Below, piece by piece: positions 36,268-44,456 of a DNA stretch of 64,000 nucleotides (its first letter is position 1; each line of letters begins with the position of its first letter). The DNA is from Nostoc sp. TCL240-02. Lineage in GTDB: Bacteria > Cyanobacteriota > Cyanobacteriia > Cyanobacteriales > Nostocaceae. Location of the stretch: positions 4,712,501 through 4,776,500 of the forward strand of contig NZ_CP040094.1 of assembly GCF_013343235.1 (NCBI RefSeq). Direction: 5' to 3'. Made by a program: the position numbers and the translations under genes. The notes under the pieces were generated by a model. It saw nothing but the letters and a program-made list of their open reading frames with translations. It was not told the DNA's origin and searched no databases.

Positions 36268-36654
36268 CTACCTTTTTTTGTGAGGTGGAGACTTTTTTTT
36301 GAGGTTGAGGTGAAGTTTCCAGCGAACCATCCGATTCACCGTAGCTACCCCAATTAAGACCTCTGTTTTCTCGTAAAGTCGTTCCCGCAATTCGCTTAAC
36401 GTCGCATCGGGCTGTGCTATGACGAGTTGGCGCAGGATTTCTAACTGTTCAGCATTCAACTTTGTTGCTGTCTGCTCAGTCCGCACCTTGGGGCCTATCA
36501 TCCCCAATTCTCGATGGCGTTTGAGTAAATTTTGCACAAAACTTAAGGTGACACCAAAGTTTTTAGCCAGTTTTCGTTGGGAAATGTCACCGCAGGCATA
36601 AGCATCAACTATTTTTTGACGCAAGTCGAGAGAGTAGGCTTTCATCACCACCAA
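36268..36654 (-). CDS. IS630 transposase, N-terminal helix-turn-helix part (orfA)
   Basis: 128 codons: MKAYSLDLRQKIVDAYACGD, then QRKLAKNFGVTLSFVQNLLK, a typical IS630 N-terminal HTH region that binds the terminal repeats. The frame ends shortly after a run of eight A (NLKKKSPPHKKR). In related elements the sequence continues KKKSLH into the DDE part, which here lies in the next frame. The homopolymer A8 is a likely site for programmed or transcriptional slippage; alternatively the copy has suffered an indel. Confidence 0.85.
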   Translation of the reverse strand: MVVMKAYSLDLRQKIVDAYACGDISQRKLAKNFGVTLSFVQNLLKRHRELGMIGPKVRTEQTATKLNAEQLEILRQLVIAQPDATLSELRERLYEKTEVLIGVATVNRMVRWKLHLNLKKKSPPHKKR

Positions 36655-36766
36655 TTATCAGTAGAATTGCTCTCTCCTACTGTACTGAAGTAGACTGATA
36701 ACCGCTATAATACCACTAATATTATTTATGGGAACCATAAATCTATAAAGTATAAAAGGTAACTTC

Positions 36767-39232
36767 ATGATGAGTGTGACCTCTGCTTGGTTAGGTTTAA
36801 TTAGTGGAATACTAACAGGTGCGATGTGGTCTGGTCTTGCCAATGCCCAAGTTACTCCCGATGGAACCCTTAACACTACCGTCTTCCAAAATGGTAATAA
36901 CTTCACTATTACTAATGGAAATCGTGTTGGCAACAATCTTTTCCACAGCTTCAGCCAATTCTCAATTCCTAGCAAAGGCTCTGCATTCTTCAATAATACT
37001 TTAGATATCCAAAACATTTTCAGTCGCGTCACTGGGGGCAATATTTCCAGCATTGATGGTTTAATTAAGGCAAATGGTAGCGCCAATTTCTTTCTGCTCA
37101 ATCCCACTGGGATTATGTTTGGTCTGAATGCCAAACTTGATATTGGTGGTTCATTTTTAGGTAGCACAGCGTCAAGTATCCGCTTTGCCGATGGAGTAGA
37201 GTATAGTGTCGCAAATCCTACGACTTCGCCATTATTGACGATGAGTGTGCCGATCGGTTTACAAATGGGAAATAATCCCGGTGCTATTAACATCCAGAAC
37301 ACTGGTCATCGTTTGGTGTTCCCGATCAACCCTTTCGCCTCTTCTCCAGATCGAAGCAACAATCCTGTAGGATTAGGTGTTAACCCTGGCAATACCTTGG
37401 CATTAATAGGGGGAGATATCACCTTAGATGGTGGAGTGTTAAATACACCCTCTGGACATATTGAACTCAGTAGCGTCAGAAATGGGACAGTTAATCTGAA
37501 CACTTCGTCTCCTCGTTGGAGTTTTGATTATGGCAATCTTCAGACATTTGGTAACATTTATCTGTCGCATCAATCCCTGACCGATGCCAGTGGTACTCCT
37601 GCGGGTTCGATTCACTTTCAAGGTCAAAAGATTAGCTTTAATGATGCTTCTGCTGCCTTATTAGTTAATCAAGGAAGTCAAAATTCTGGCGATATTAACG
37701 TTAACGCTAGTGAGTCCTTAGAACTAGGGGGACTCGGCACTGATGGATTTCCACAAAGTTTATTGCGTGCTGATAATTTCGGTGATGGTGCTGGGGGTAA
37801 TATCGTGGTTTCTGCCTCACAAGTATTCCTCCACGATGGTGGTTCTTTTCATGGATTCAATTTTGGTAAAGGTCTAGGAAGTAATATCTCTGTAGAAATT
37901 GAAGATTTGCTTCAGATTGTCGGATTATCACCGATTAGTGGATTTGCCAGTTCACTAAACACAAACACCAGTAATTCTGGGAAAGGTGGTGATATTCGAG
38001 TAGTTACCAACAAATTGCAGGTTTTAGATGGTGCTGTCATCGGCAATTCTAGCTTGGGAAATGGTATAGGAGGTAATACCACGATTAATGCTACTGACTT
38101 CATCGAAGTGATCGGAGAAAACCCACAAAACTTAGCTGATAGCGTCATAGTTGTCGGCACATTCAGCCAAGCAAATGCAGGTCAATTAACCATTAACACT
38201 TCCAAGTTAAGGGTGCGAGATGGAGGAGGCATTGTTGCTTCTACCGTTAATAGCGGTAATGGTGGGGATTTGCTAATCAATGCTTCAGACACTGTTGAAG
38301 TCAGTGGAGTAGGTAGTATTTCTCGTCTTCCTAGTCGAATTGGTGCTAGAGCAGAATTACTGGCACCACCCATTCGGCAACTATTTAGATTACCAGATGT
38401 GATCACAGGTAACATAGGTAAACTCGTTGTTAACACCCCGCGCTTGCAGATTACAGATGGGGCAATTGTAGGCGTTGATCATCAGGGTGTTGGCGATGCA
38501 GGAAAACTGGAAATTAACGCACATTCAATCCGGCTCGACAATGGTGGTAGCGTGACCGCCGCTACTGCTCAGGGTGAAGGTGGTAACATTTTTGTCCAGG
38601 CTAATGACTTGATCTTGCGCCGTGGTAGTTCAATTGTTACTAACGCAGGTGGTATTGGCAACGGTGGCAACATCACTATTAACTCTCCGATCATCGTTGG
38701 ATTAGAAAACAGCGATATCATTGCCAATGCCGTCGTAGGTAAGGGCGGTAACATTAACATTGCTACTAAAGGCATATTCGGTTTAGAATATCGCCTCCAA
38801 CTCACCCCAGAAAATGACATCACTGCCAGTTCACAATTTGGGGTTAACGGTACGGTTCAAATTAATAACATTGGTGTCGATCCCAATTCTGGCTTAGTAG
38901 AACTGCCAGAGAATGTCACTGACCAATCCCAGCAAATTGCTAGTGGTTGTTCTGCAAACCAAGGTAGTACTTTTGTGGCAACAGGACGAGGTGGCATACC
39001 GCAAAATCCTACGCAGGAAATTGGGAGCGATCGCACTTGGTCTGATATCCGCGACATCTCTGCATACCGCAAAACACAGCCAGTAGAAGCCCAAATTCCC
39101 CCATCCTCAGAGGTTCTTGTCCAAGCCACTTCTTGGCATCGCAATGCTGACGGCAAAATCGAGTTAATCACAGATAAATCTCCTGTTCAAGTGCAACAGG
39201 CATTAAACTGTGCTGCTGTTCCCAAGAGTTAA
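36767..39232 (+). CDS. Two-partner secretion exoprotein, second TpsA-like copy
   Basis: 821 residues, paralogous to the gene at 33001 over its whole length. Signal peptide SAWLGLISGILTGAMWSGLANAQ. TPS domain with FTITNGNRVGNNLFHSFSQF, NIFSRVTGGNISSIDG and NPTGIMFGLNAKL. Beta-helix repeats follow, then the same C-terminal block (GCSANQGSTFVATGRGGIPQ, SDRTWSDIRDISAYRKT). In the C-terminal coding region long stretches are nearly identical at DNA level to the first copy, indicating recent duplication or gene conversion. AAAAGGTAAC precedes the start as binding site. It is exported through the outer membrane by a TpsB partner that is not intact here. Confidence 0.9.
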   Translation: MMSVTSAWLGLISGILTGAMWSGLANAQVTPDGTLNTTVFQNGNNFTITNGNRVGNNLFHSFSQFSIPSKGSAFFNNTLDIQNIFSRVTGGNISSIDGLIKANGSANFFLLNPTGIMFGLNAKLDIGGSFLGSTASSIRFADGVEYSVANPTTSPLLTMSVPIGLQMGNNPGAINIQNTGHRLVFPINPFASSPDRSNNPVGLGVNPGNTLALIGGDITLDGGVLNTPSGHIELSSVRNGTVNLNTSSPRWSFDYGNLQTFGNIYLSHQSLTDASGTPAGSIHFQGQKISFNDASAALLVNQGSQNSGDINVNASESLELGGLGTDGFPQSLLRADNFGDGAGGNIVVSASQVFLHDGGSFHGFNFGKGLGSNISVEIEDLLQIVGLSPISGFASSLNTNTSNSGKGGDIRVVTNKLQVLDGAVIGNSSLGNGIGGNTTINATDFIEVIGENPQNLADSVIVVGTFSQANAGQLTINTSKLRVRDGGGIVASTVNSGNGGDLLINASDTVEVSGVGSISRLPSRIGARAELLAPPIRQLFRLPDVITGNIGKLVVNTPRLQITDGAIVGVDHQGVGDAGKLEINAHSIRLDNGGSVTAATAQGEGGNIFVQANDLILRRGSSIVTNAGGIGNGGNITINSPIIVGLENSDIIANAVVGKGGNINIATKGIFGLEYRLQLTPENDITASSQFGVNGTVQINNIGVDPNSGLVELPENVTDQSQQIASGCSANQGSTFVATGRGGIPQNPTQEIGSDRTWSDIRDISAYRKTQPVEAQIPPSSEVLVQATSWHRNADGKIELITDKSPVQVQQALNCAAVPKS

Positions 39233-39314
39233 GATGGTAATGGGCAGAAGTTACACTGATAAAATTTGCTTATCAAATTAGATGTGTTTTCGCTTAATGC
39301 TGTAGTTCACAGAA

Positions 39315-39824
39315 TTAAATAATCCGGTTGACAATTGTCCACACTTCTAAATCAGAGCGGACATAAGGAACAGAAATTGTTTTGAACCCAGTAATAAAAG
39401 GCTTGTAATAAATCTGCCAATACATTGGACTCAGTTCATTGGCACAAGCCTTAAGAAAACGGACTTCTGCCGCCAATTCCCCAGCCAGTTGATTAATGCG
39501 TTGAGCATGAACCTGTGCTACTTCTTTCGCTTCTTCTAGCTGCTGCTGTTGGGTAAGTTGTTTTGATTCAACTTGCCAACGCACTAATTTATTTTGTTTT
39601 TGTTTGATTTGGACTTCCAAAGCTGCGATCGCAGCATCAATGCCTTGGAGTTCAACTGATAATTGGGCATTTTCTCTAGCTTGACGGCGATATGCTTCAA
39701 CCATTGCCTGGGGTGAATCATTGTCGCTAGAGATGACATTATTAATAGTGAGTGCAGCGCGTTCTTCTAAAAGAATTTCAATTTGAGAGTTAAGCGCCGC
39801 CATTTCAGCCTGAATTTGCTCCAT
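39315..39824 (-). CDS. Coiled-coil protein of unknown function
   Basis: A 169-residue protein dominated by Gln, Glu, Ala and Leu heptads (about residues 1-30 and 55-125: QIEILLEERAAL, LQGIDAAIAALEVQIKQK, QLTQQQQLEEAKEV), then a C-terminal globular tail with aromatic residues (MYWQIYYKPFITGFKTISVP). No signal peptide. It lies 43 bases downstream of thrB on the same strand, so it may be co-transcribed with it, although no functional link is evident. I do not recognise a family. Confidence 0.6.
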   Translation of the reverse strand: MEQIQAEMAALNSQIEILLEERAALTINNVISSDNDSPQAMVEAYRRQARENAQLSVELQGIDAAIAALEVQIKQKQNKLVRWQVESKQLTQQQQLEEAKEVAQVHAQRINQLAGELAAEVRFLKACANELSPMYWQIYYKPFITGFKTISVPYVRSDLEVWTIVNRII

Positions 39825-39867
39825 AAATCGAGTTTTAAGTGCTGAGTTTTAAGTGCTGAATAAAATC

Positions 39868-40788
39868 TTAAAAGCTTTTTGCGCCTTGGGTATCGAGAGA
39901 AAGCGATCGCACCTCGGCTGTAATTCCTTCTTCTTGCCAAGCAGCTAACATCGCCGCCTCCACAGCCTCTGAGTGTAATTTATCCGCCAAAGCTAACAGT
40001 GTCGGCCCCGCACCACTAATTACCATACCATAAGCACCAGCACTAACAGCTGCGATATTGAGAGCATCATAACCAGGAATCAAAGCTTTCCGATAGGGCT
40101 GATGCAACTTATCTTGCAAAGCTGTCTTTAACCATTGTCCGTTACCAGTTTCCAAGCCGCGCAGCAGTAAGCCCAAATGTGCCGTATTGAAAATCGCATC
40201 AGCGCGACTCACCTCAGTTGGCAAAACACCCCGCGCCTCTGAAGTCGAAAGTTCAAAATTAGGAATAGCCACAACTGGTACAACATCTTTATGCCAGGGA
40301 ACATCACAAATTTCCCAAGCTGTGCCACTGGTAGCAGCCAGACGACATCCTCCCAACAAAGCTGGTACTACATTATCAGGATGTCCTTCCATTGCGATCG
40401 CTAACTCCATCACCTGCGACTGAGAAAGAGTAGCACCCTCAAGTTGATTGGCAGCAACTAATCCGCCCACAATCGCTGTCGCCGAACTACCCAAACCTCT
40501 CGCCAGTGGGACACCTAACTTAATCTCTATTTTCACAGTTGGCGGTGTTTGCTCTATATGTTGATAGAATTTGACAAACGCCTGGTAGAGGAGATTGCTT
40601 TCATCAGTTTGGACTCGTTCAGCTTCGGTACCAGTGACATGAATAATTAGCCCACCTTCTTCTAGACGAGTGAACTTGAACTCGTTGTACAGCTTTAAAG
40701 CTGCACCAATGCAATCAAAACCAGGCCCCAAATTAGCAGTTGTGGCAGGAACGGTAACAGTGATAGTAGAAACAACAGACATTGGCAA
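39868..40788 (-). CDS. thrB: Homoserine kinase
   Basis: A 306-residue GHMP-superfamily kinase that phosphorylates L-homoserine to O-phosphohomoserine in threonine biosynthesis. The ATP-binding GHMP motif is PLARGLGSSATAIVGG. The N-terminus has TVPATTANLGPGFDCIGAAL, the homoserine kinase signature, and the C-terminal motif 3 is YGMVISGAGPTLLAL. Length agrees with bacterial ThrB. The alternative ATG two codons further in (MSVV) is equally possible. It shares its upstream region with the divergent TrmJ-like gene, about 170 bases away. Confidence 0.95.
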   Translation of the reverse strand: MPMSVVSTITVTVPATTANLGPGFDCIGAALKLYNEFKFTRLEEGGLIIHVTGTEAERVQTDESNLLYQAFVKFYQHIEQTPPTVKIEIKLGVPLARGLGSSATAIVGGLVAANQLEGATLSQSQVMELAIAMEGHPDNVVPALLGGCRLAATSGTAWEICDVPWHKDVVPVVAIPNFELSTSEARGVLPTEVSRADAIFNTAHLGLLLRGLETGNGQWLKTALQDKLHQPYRKALIPGYDALNIAAVSAGAYGMVISGAGPTLLALADKLHSEAVEAAMLAAWQEEGITAEVRSLSLDTQGAKSF

Positions 40789-40955
40789 AACTCACTAATC
40801 ATCAATCAGCATCTCACATAAGTGGTTGAATTCCACCCCTTCTCGGGGTGAGTGCGTCAAACAGGTAAAATGATTTTAAGAAAACTCTTCAGCAGAACTA
40901 CAACGCTGAGAGTTAGCCTAAAAATATTTTATGGTGCGATCGCAGGAGGCAAAAA

Positions 40956-41696
40956 ATGGGCTTGGCTGGATTAAGAATTGTGTTGGTAGAACCAGCTGGG
41001 CCGATAAATATTGGGGCGATCGCCAGGGTAATGAAAAATTTCGGTCTATATAATTTAGTATTAGTCAACCCCCAATGCGATCCGCTATCGACAGAAGCTT
41101 TGATGATGGCTGTTCATGCTCAGGAAATTATAGAATCTGCGGAATTAGTAGCCACCTTACCAGAAGCATTACATGGATGTGTACGGGCGATCGCTACCAC
41201 AGGTCGGGTTCGCAGTTTAGAAACACCTTTAGAAAACCCCCGCACTGCACTACCCTGGTTACTGGAGGAACCAGAAAAACCCACAGCGCTGATTTTTGGC
41301 AGGGAAGACCGGGGATTAAGCAATGAAGAATTAAATTATGCCCAGAGGTTTGTTGGTATTCCCACCAGTAAAGATTATGTAGCCCTGAATTTAGCTACTG
41401 CCGTGGCAATCTGCTGTTATGAATTGTCACAATCTGCCCAACAATTTGACACTCAGACCATAACCCAAACTGAACTCGCACCCTTAGATGTTTTAGAAGG
41501 ATACTACCAGCAATTAGAATCACTATTACTGAAAATTGGTTATGTATATCCCCATACAGCAGCTAGTCGCATGGGAAAATTTCGCCAACTATATAATCGC
41601 GCTCACCTGAAAACTAGGGAAGTAGCCATGCTGCGAGGAATTTTGCAGCAAGTAGAATGGGCTTTGAAAAACCAGAGGGATAGTGAAAACTTGTAA
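40956..41696 (+). CDS. TrmH/SpoU-family RNA 2'-O-methyltransferase (TrmJ-like)
   Basis: A 246-residue SPOUT methyltransferase. Motif 1 is VEPAGPINIGAIARVMKNFG (with the N-x-G and the R that contacts RNA). Motif 2 is ALIFGREDRGLSNEEL. Motif 3 is VGIPTSKDYVALNLATAVAI, which forms the knotted S-adenosylmethionine site. The extended C-terminus with RRAHLKTREVAMLRG-like sequence matches the TrmJ group that methylates position 32 of certain tRNAs. The start is preceded by GGAGG at a good distance (GCAGGAGGCAAAAAATG). It diverges from thrB. Confidence 0.85.
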   Translation: MGLAGLRIVLVEPAGPINIGAIARVMKNFGLYNLVLVNPQCDPLSTEALMMAVHAQEIIESAELVATLPEALHGCVRAIATTGRVRSLETPLENPRTALPWLLEEPEKPTALIFGREDRGLSNEELNYAQRFVGIPTSKDYVALNLATAVAICCYELSQSAQQFDTQTITQTELAPLDVLEGYYQQLESLLLKIGYVYPHTAASRMGKFRQLYNRAHLKTREVAMLRGILQQVEWALKNQRDSENL

Positions 41697-42067
41697 TTAT
41701 TCGTTTAATATATACGCAATCACCCCCCCAAATATTTAATACGGCTTAAACTAAACACAAAAAGCTACTTAGTGGCAAAGTGGAATTTGAGTATTAATAT
41801 TGCTTAAGGATTAAGTTTTGGGTCAGAGAAGAGACAGGGGGCAGGGGGCAGGGGAGCAGGGAGCAGGGAGAAGAGGAAAGGGAGACAAGGGGGACAAGGG
41901 AGACAAGGAAGACAAGGAAGACAAGGGAGAATTATTGAATAAATCTCTCCTGTCTCCCCTGCCCCCTGCTCCCTGCCCCCTGCCCCTCCGCCCCTCCGCC
42001 CCCCGCCCCCCGCCTCTTCAGTCAGGAGTCTGCAAGAAAACAGTCAAGTCGGTCACAAGGAGTAACT
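41697..42067. repeat. G-rich/C-rich low-complexity array with inverted halves (about 41820-42013)
   Basis: After about 120 bases of ordinary spacer, tandem GGGGGCA, GGAGCAG and GACAAGG units on one side are mirrored by CTGTCTCCCCTGCC, CCCTGCTCC and CCCCGCCCC on the other. The halves can pair over about 40 bases, forming a large G/C hairpin or, on the G strand, G-tetrads. It ends just ahead of the AAGGAG ribosome binding site of the next gene. Confidence 0.75.
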
Positions 42068-43633
42068 GTGTCAGAGTCAAGTGACGAACTAACAGCTTTC
42101 TCGCGGCGACAACCCCTAAATCGCCGCCAACGTCCACAAAAAGTTCAAAAAGTGGCGCAAAAGAAAGTTAAAGCTAATAGCCAGCAGCAAGCTGCCAATG
42201 GACGGGAAGCGGCGCTAGCACGCCAAAAAAATCGTGTTGCTCCCCCCCCAACCCCTGGTACTACACGTAGGGTAAAATCGGGATTAGTCATGCCAATGGC
42301 AGTGAAACCAATACCTACTGTAAAGGGGAAAATTCCTCCCTTTCGACCAGGTGCTGTGATGGTGAAAACAGTGCGGATGGAAAAGCCAAAAAGGGGCCTG
42401 CGTTCATCGCGGAAAACGCGATTAAAGCCAATGGCAAAAACCATATTATATGTTGTGCGATTGTTGATAGTGGGTGTTGGGATGGGTGCAATTGTGGGCA
42501 CAGTGTTGTCAGTATTAGACCCAGCTAATCGCATCAGTACAACTTCTGCACCTCAATCTAATAGTAATGTGTCGCGATCGCAGCCACAACCTACCCAAGC
42601 TCCCCCAACTGCATCTTCGAGCCTATATCTATCCCAGGAAATTATCTCCTTGAAAAATGCCGTGCAAAATTTAGCGGCGAACAACCCAAATCTTTCACCC
42701 GGTGTTTTCTTGGTAGATTTGGACACTGGTAATTATGTAGATGTCAACGGCTCTACCAGTTTTCCAGCAGCTAGCACAATTAAAGTGCCGATCCTACTTG
42801 CCTTTTTCCAGGATGTAGACGCGGGAAAAATTCGCCTGGATGAAATGCTGACCATGCAACAGGATATGGTAGCTGGTGGTTCTGGAGATATGGGGTCAAA
42901 ACCAGCCGGAACCAAGTACAATGCCCTGGAAGTCGTCACTAAAATGATTACCATCAGCGACAACACGGCGACAAATATGCTGATTGCGCGATTGGGAGGG
43001 ATGGAGGCGTTAAACCAGCGTTTCCGCACTTGGGGATTGACAACCACAACAATTCGTAATAGCCTACCAGATTTGCAAGGGACAAATACTACTAGTCCCA
43101 AAGAATTGGCGAATTTGATGGCTATTGTGAGTCAGGGGAATTTAGTTAGTATGCCATCACGCGATCTCATGCTCGATATCTTGCGTCGCACCCAAAGAGA
43201 CACTCTGCTACCATCGGGTTTGGGAACAGGGGCAAGAGCATTCCACAAAACGGGCGATATTGGGACTATGCTGGCAGACACAGGTTTAATTGTTGTTCCT
43301 ACTGGCAAGCGCTATATAGCTACCGTCATGGTACAACGCCCCGAAAACGACCCTCGCGCCGAAAAACTGATTAGCTCAATTTCTCGTGCTGCCTACCAAG
43401 AGTTTAGCCAAAATGCTGTTACACCCAACAGTACCACAAGCACTATACCCGCAAATGGTTATCAGCCCCAGATTGGGAGTCCTGCTTTACCCAATAGTAC
43501 GACAGGTACTGTACCTATGAGTGGTTATCAGCCTCCTGTTGTCAGTCCTGTACCTAATGATATGGGAAGTACTGTACCGGCAAATGGTTATCAGTCTCCA
43601 GTTATGAATCAACAGTATTATCCCCAAAGATAA
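42068..43633 (+). CDS. Class A beta-lactamase-fold serine hydrolase, membrane anchored
   Basis: 521 residues. The GTG start is supported by AAGGAG six bases upstream. A basic, Pro/Gln-rich cytosolic part of 125 residues precedes one transmembrane segment (ILYVVRLLIVGVGMGAIVGT). Then follows the penicillin-interacting fold: Ser236-x-x-Lys239 (STIK), Ser297-Asp298-Asn299 (SDN) and Lys394-Thr-Gly396 (KTG). The omega-loop position where true class A beta-lactamases have the deacylating Glu reads LPDLQGTNTTSP without a Glu, so drug hydrolysis is doubtful; a peptidoglycan-related role is more likely. The C-terminus has three Pro/Thr-rich repeats (about TTGTVPMSGYQPP). Confidence 0.85.
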   Translation: MSESSDELTAFSRRQPLNRRQRPQKVQKVAQKKVKANSQQQAANGREAALARQKNRVAPPPTPGTTRRVKSGLVMPMAVKPIPTVKGKIPPFRPGAVMVKTVRMEKPKRGLRSSRKTRLKPMAKTILYVVRLLIVGVGMGAIVGTVLSVLDPANRISTTSAPQSNSNVSRSQPQPTQAPPTASSSLYLSQEIISLKNAVQNLAANNPNLSPGVFLVDLDTGNYVDVNGSTSFPAASTIKVPILLAFFQDVDAGKIRLDEMLTMQQDMVAGGSGDMGSKPAGTKYNALEVVTKMITISDNTATNMLIARLGGMEALNQRFRTWGLTTTTIRNSLPDLQGTNTTSPKELANLMAIVSQGNLVSMPSRDLMLDILRRTQRDTLLPSGLGTGARAFHKTGDIGTMLADTGLIVVPTGKRYIATVMVQRPENDPRAEKLISSISRAAYQEFSQNAVTPNSTTSTIPANGYQPQIGSPALPNSTTGTVPMSGYQPPVVSPVPNDMGSTVPANGYQSPVMNQQYYPQR

Positions 43634-43846
43634 GTAGGTCGACGTATCGTTGAGATAACATAAGGGGCTAGGAGAACTAGCGGTATGCAAACGCTGCAAA
43701 CCATAAAGTCTACTCCGTAGAGGCTGGCGATCGCAATTGAAGTGACAATTTATGTTTGCAAATCAAATAGGATTGCTATACCCGAAACTATCAACCAAAT
43801 AGTCATTGCTCAAATTTAAACACTAATTGTCAAAATTCAAACGTTT
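43634..43846. other. Spacer between the beta-lactamase-fold gene and the tandem repeat
   Basis: Contains a HIP1-like site and one TAGGATTGCTATA repeat unit near 43770 that also occurs near 11615. No gene is visible. Confidence 0.4.
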
Positions 43847-44056
43847 GCAACAAATGTTCCTCCATATATAAGAAACGCTTAAGTATTTCTTGCAAATGTA
43901 TAATCAGTTGCCGCAAACGCTTAATACTTTGCAACAAATACTCTTCCATATATAAGAAACGCTTAAGCATTTCTTGCAAAGGTATAATCAGTTGCAGCAA
44001 ATGCTTAATACTTTGCAACAAATACTCTTCCATGTATAAGAAACGTTTAAATCATT
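43847..44056. repeat. 84-bp tandem repeat, about 2.5 units
   Basis: Unit starts (GCAACAAAT-CTTCCAT-TATAAGAAACG) occur at 43847, 43931 and 44015, a constant period of 84 bases, the third unit being partial. Within each unit TATAAGAAACG-TTAA and a GTTGC-GCAA block form small inverted repeats. Because 84 is a multiple of three, the minus strand is open and encodes 28-residue repeats (MEEYLLQSIKHLLQLI, then PLQEMLKRFLY), rich in Leu and amphipathic. No ribosome binding site is evident, so I call it a repeat first. Confidence 0.85.
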
Positions 44057-44154
44057 GCAACAATTGTTGTAATGAACTTATGAATTGATTAGTTATTGGT
44101 CATTAGACTTGTTGCAAAAGTCCCTAACACCTCTCCTCTAAGGACACACAAGTT

Positions 44155-44188
44155 TAATTACCCCCCTTAATCCCCCCGATGTATTGGG
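44155..44188 (+). repeat. 34-bp direct repeat flanking hsdR, copy 1
   Basis: TAATTACCCCCCTTAATCCC followed by CCCGATGTATTGGG occurs identically at 47804-47837, on the other side of hsdR. In both places GGCTACGGTGTA adjoins the repeat, after it here and before it there. Confidence 0.8.
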
Positions 44189-44385
44189 CTACGGTGTACA
44201 CACAAGTCAGATCCAGTTTTAGTTTTATCCCAATACGCTTGGGATAAGCCAGAAAGCCTCATGTAGAGACGCGATTTATCGCGTCTAAAAGACTGATACG
44301 TTAGAGAGACGCGATAAATCGCCGTCTCTACAAAGAATTTAATTCCTTGACAGACTACTATTTCCGACTTGTGTGTACACCGTAG
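44189..44385. repeat. Nested inverted-repeat element upstream of hsdR
   Basis: The outer arms CTACGGTGTACACACAAGTC (44189-44208) and GACTTGTGTGTACACCGTAG (44366-44385) are perfect 20-bp complements. Inside are two inverted copies of the GTAGAGACG-CGATTTATCG-CGTCT repeat (44263-44286 and 44304-44331). The whole is about 200 bases and looks like a non-autonomous mobile element that has received a second one. It sits directly in front of the hsdR promoter region. Confidence 0.75.
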
Positions 44386-44456
44386 GGGGTAAAACCCTAG
44401 TTATGGCGTAGAGTTTAAATAATAACTCCGTGCAGTTAGTGTATTTAATACCAAAT

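Larger units (their letters stand above)
35679..36707 (-). mobile_element. IS630-family insertion sequence
   Basis: An element of about 1.03 kb bounded by imperfect terminal inverted repeats of about 33 bp. The left end TATAGCGGTTATCAGTCT and the right end AGACTGATAACCGCTATA are perfect over 18 bases, followed by a second matching block (TACAGTAG / CTACTGTA). TA dinucleotides flank both ends (35677-35678 and 36708-36709), as expected for IS630 insertion into TA. It carries two transposase frames on the minus strand, and sits between the two TpsA-like genes. Confidence 0.9.

Noticed and set aside
41818..42084. 88-codon plus-strand frame of Gly/Lys/Asp and Pro repeats
   Set aside because: It is only the translation of the G-rich and C-rich low-complexity array and overlaps the ribosome binding site of the true gene.
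42068..43633. Antibiotic-resistance beta-lactamase
   Set aside because: The omega-loop Glu needed for rapid deacylation is not found and the protein has a long cytosolic part, so a resistance call is not supported.
43830..44033. 67-codon minus-strand gene of Leu-rich repeats
   Set aside because: It follows solely from the 84-base tandem repeat being a multiple of three. No ribosome binding site is visible, so I kept it as a repeat and listed the coding possibility as a finding.
43847..44056. CRISPR array suggested by the repeating units
   Set aside because: The period is 84 bases and the whole unit is repeated, with no unique spacers. No cas genes are near.
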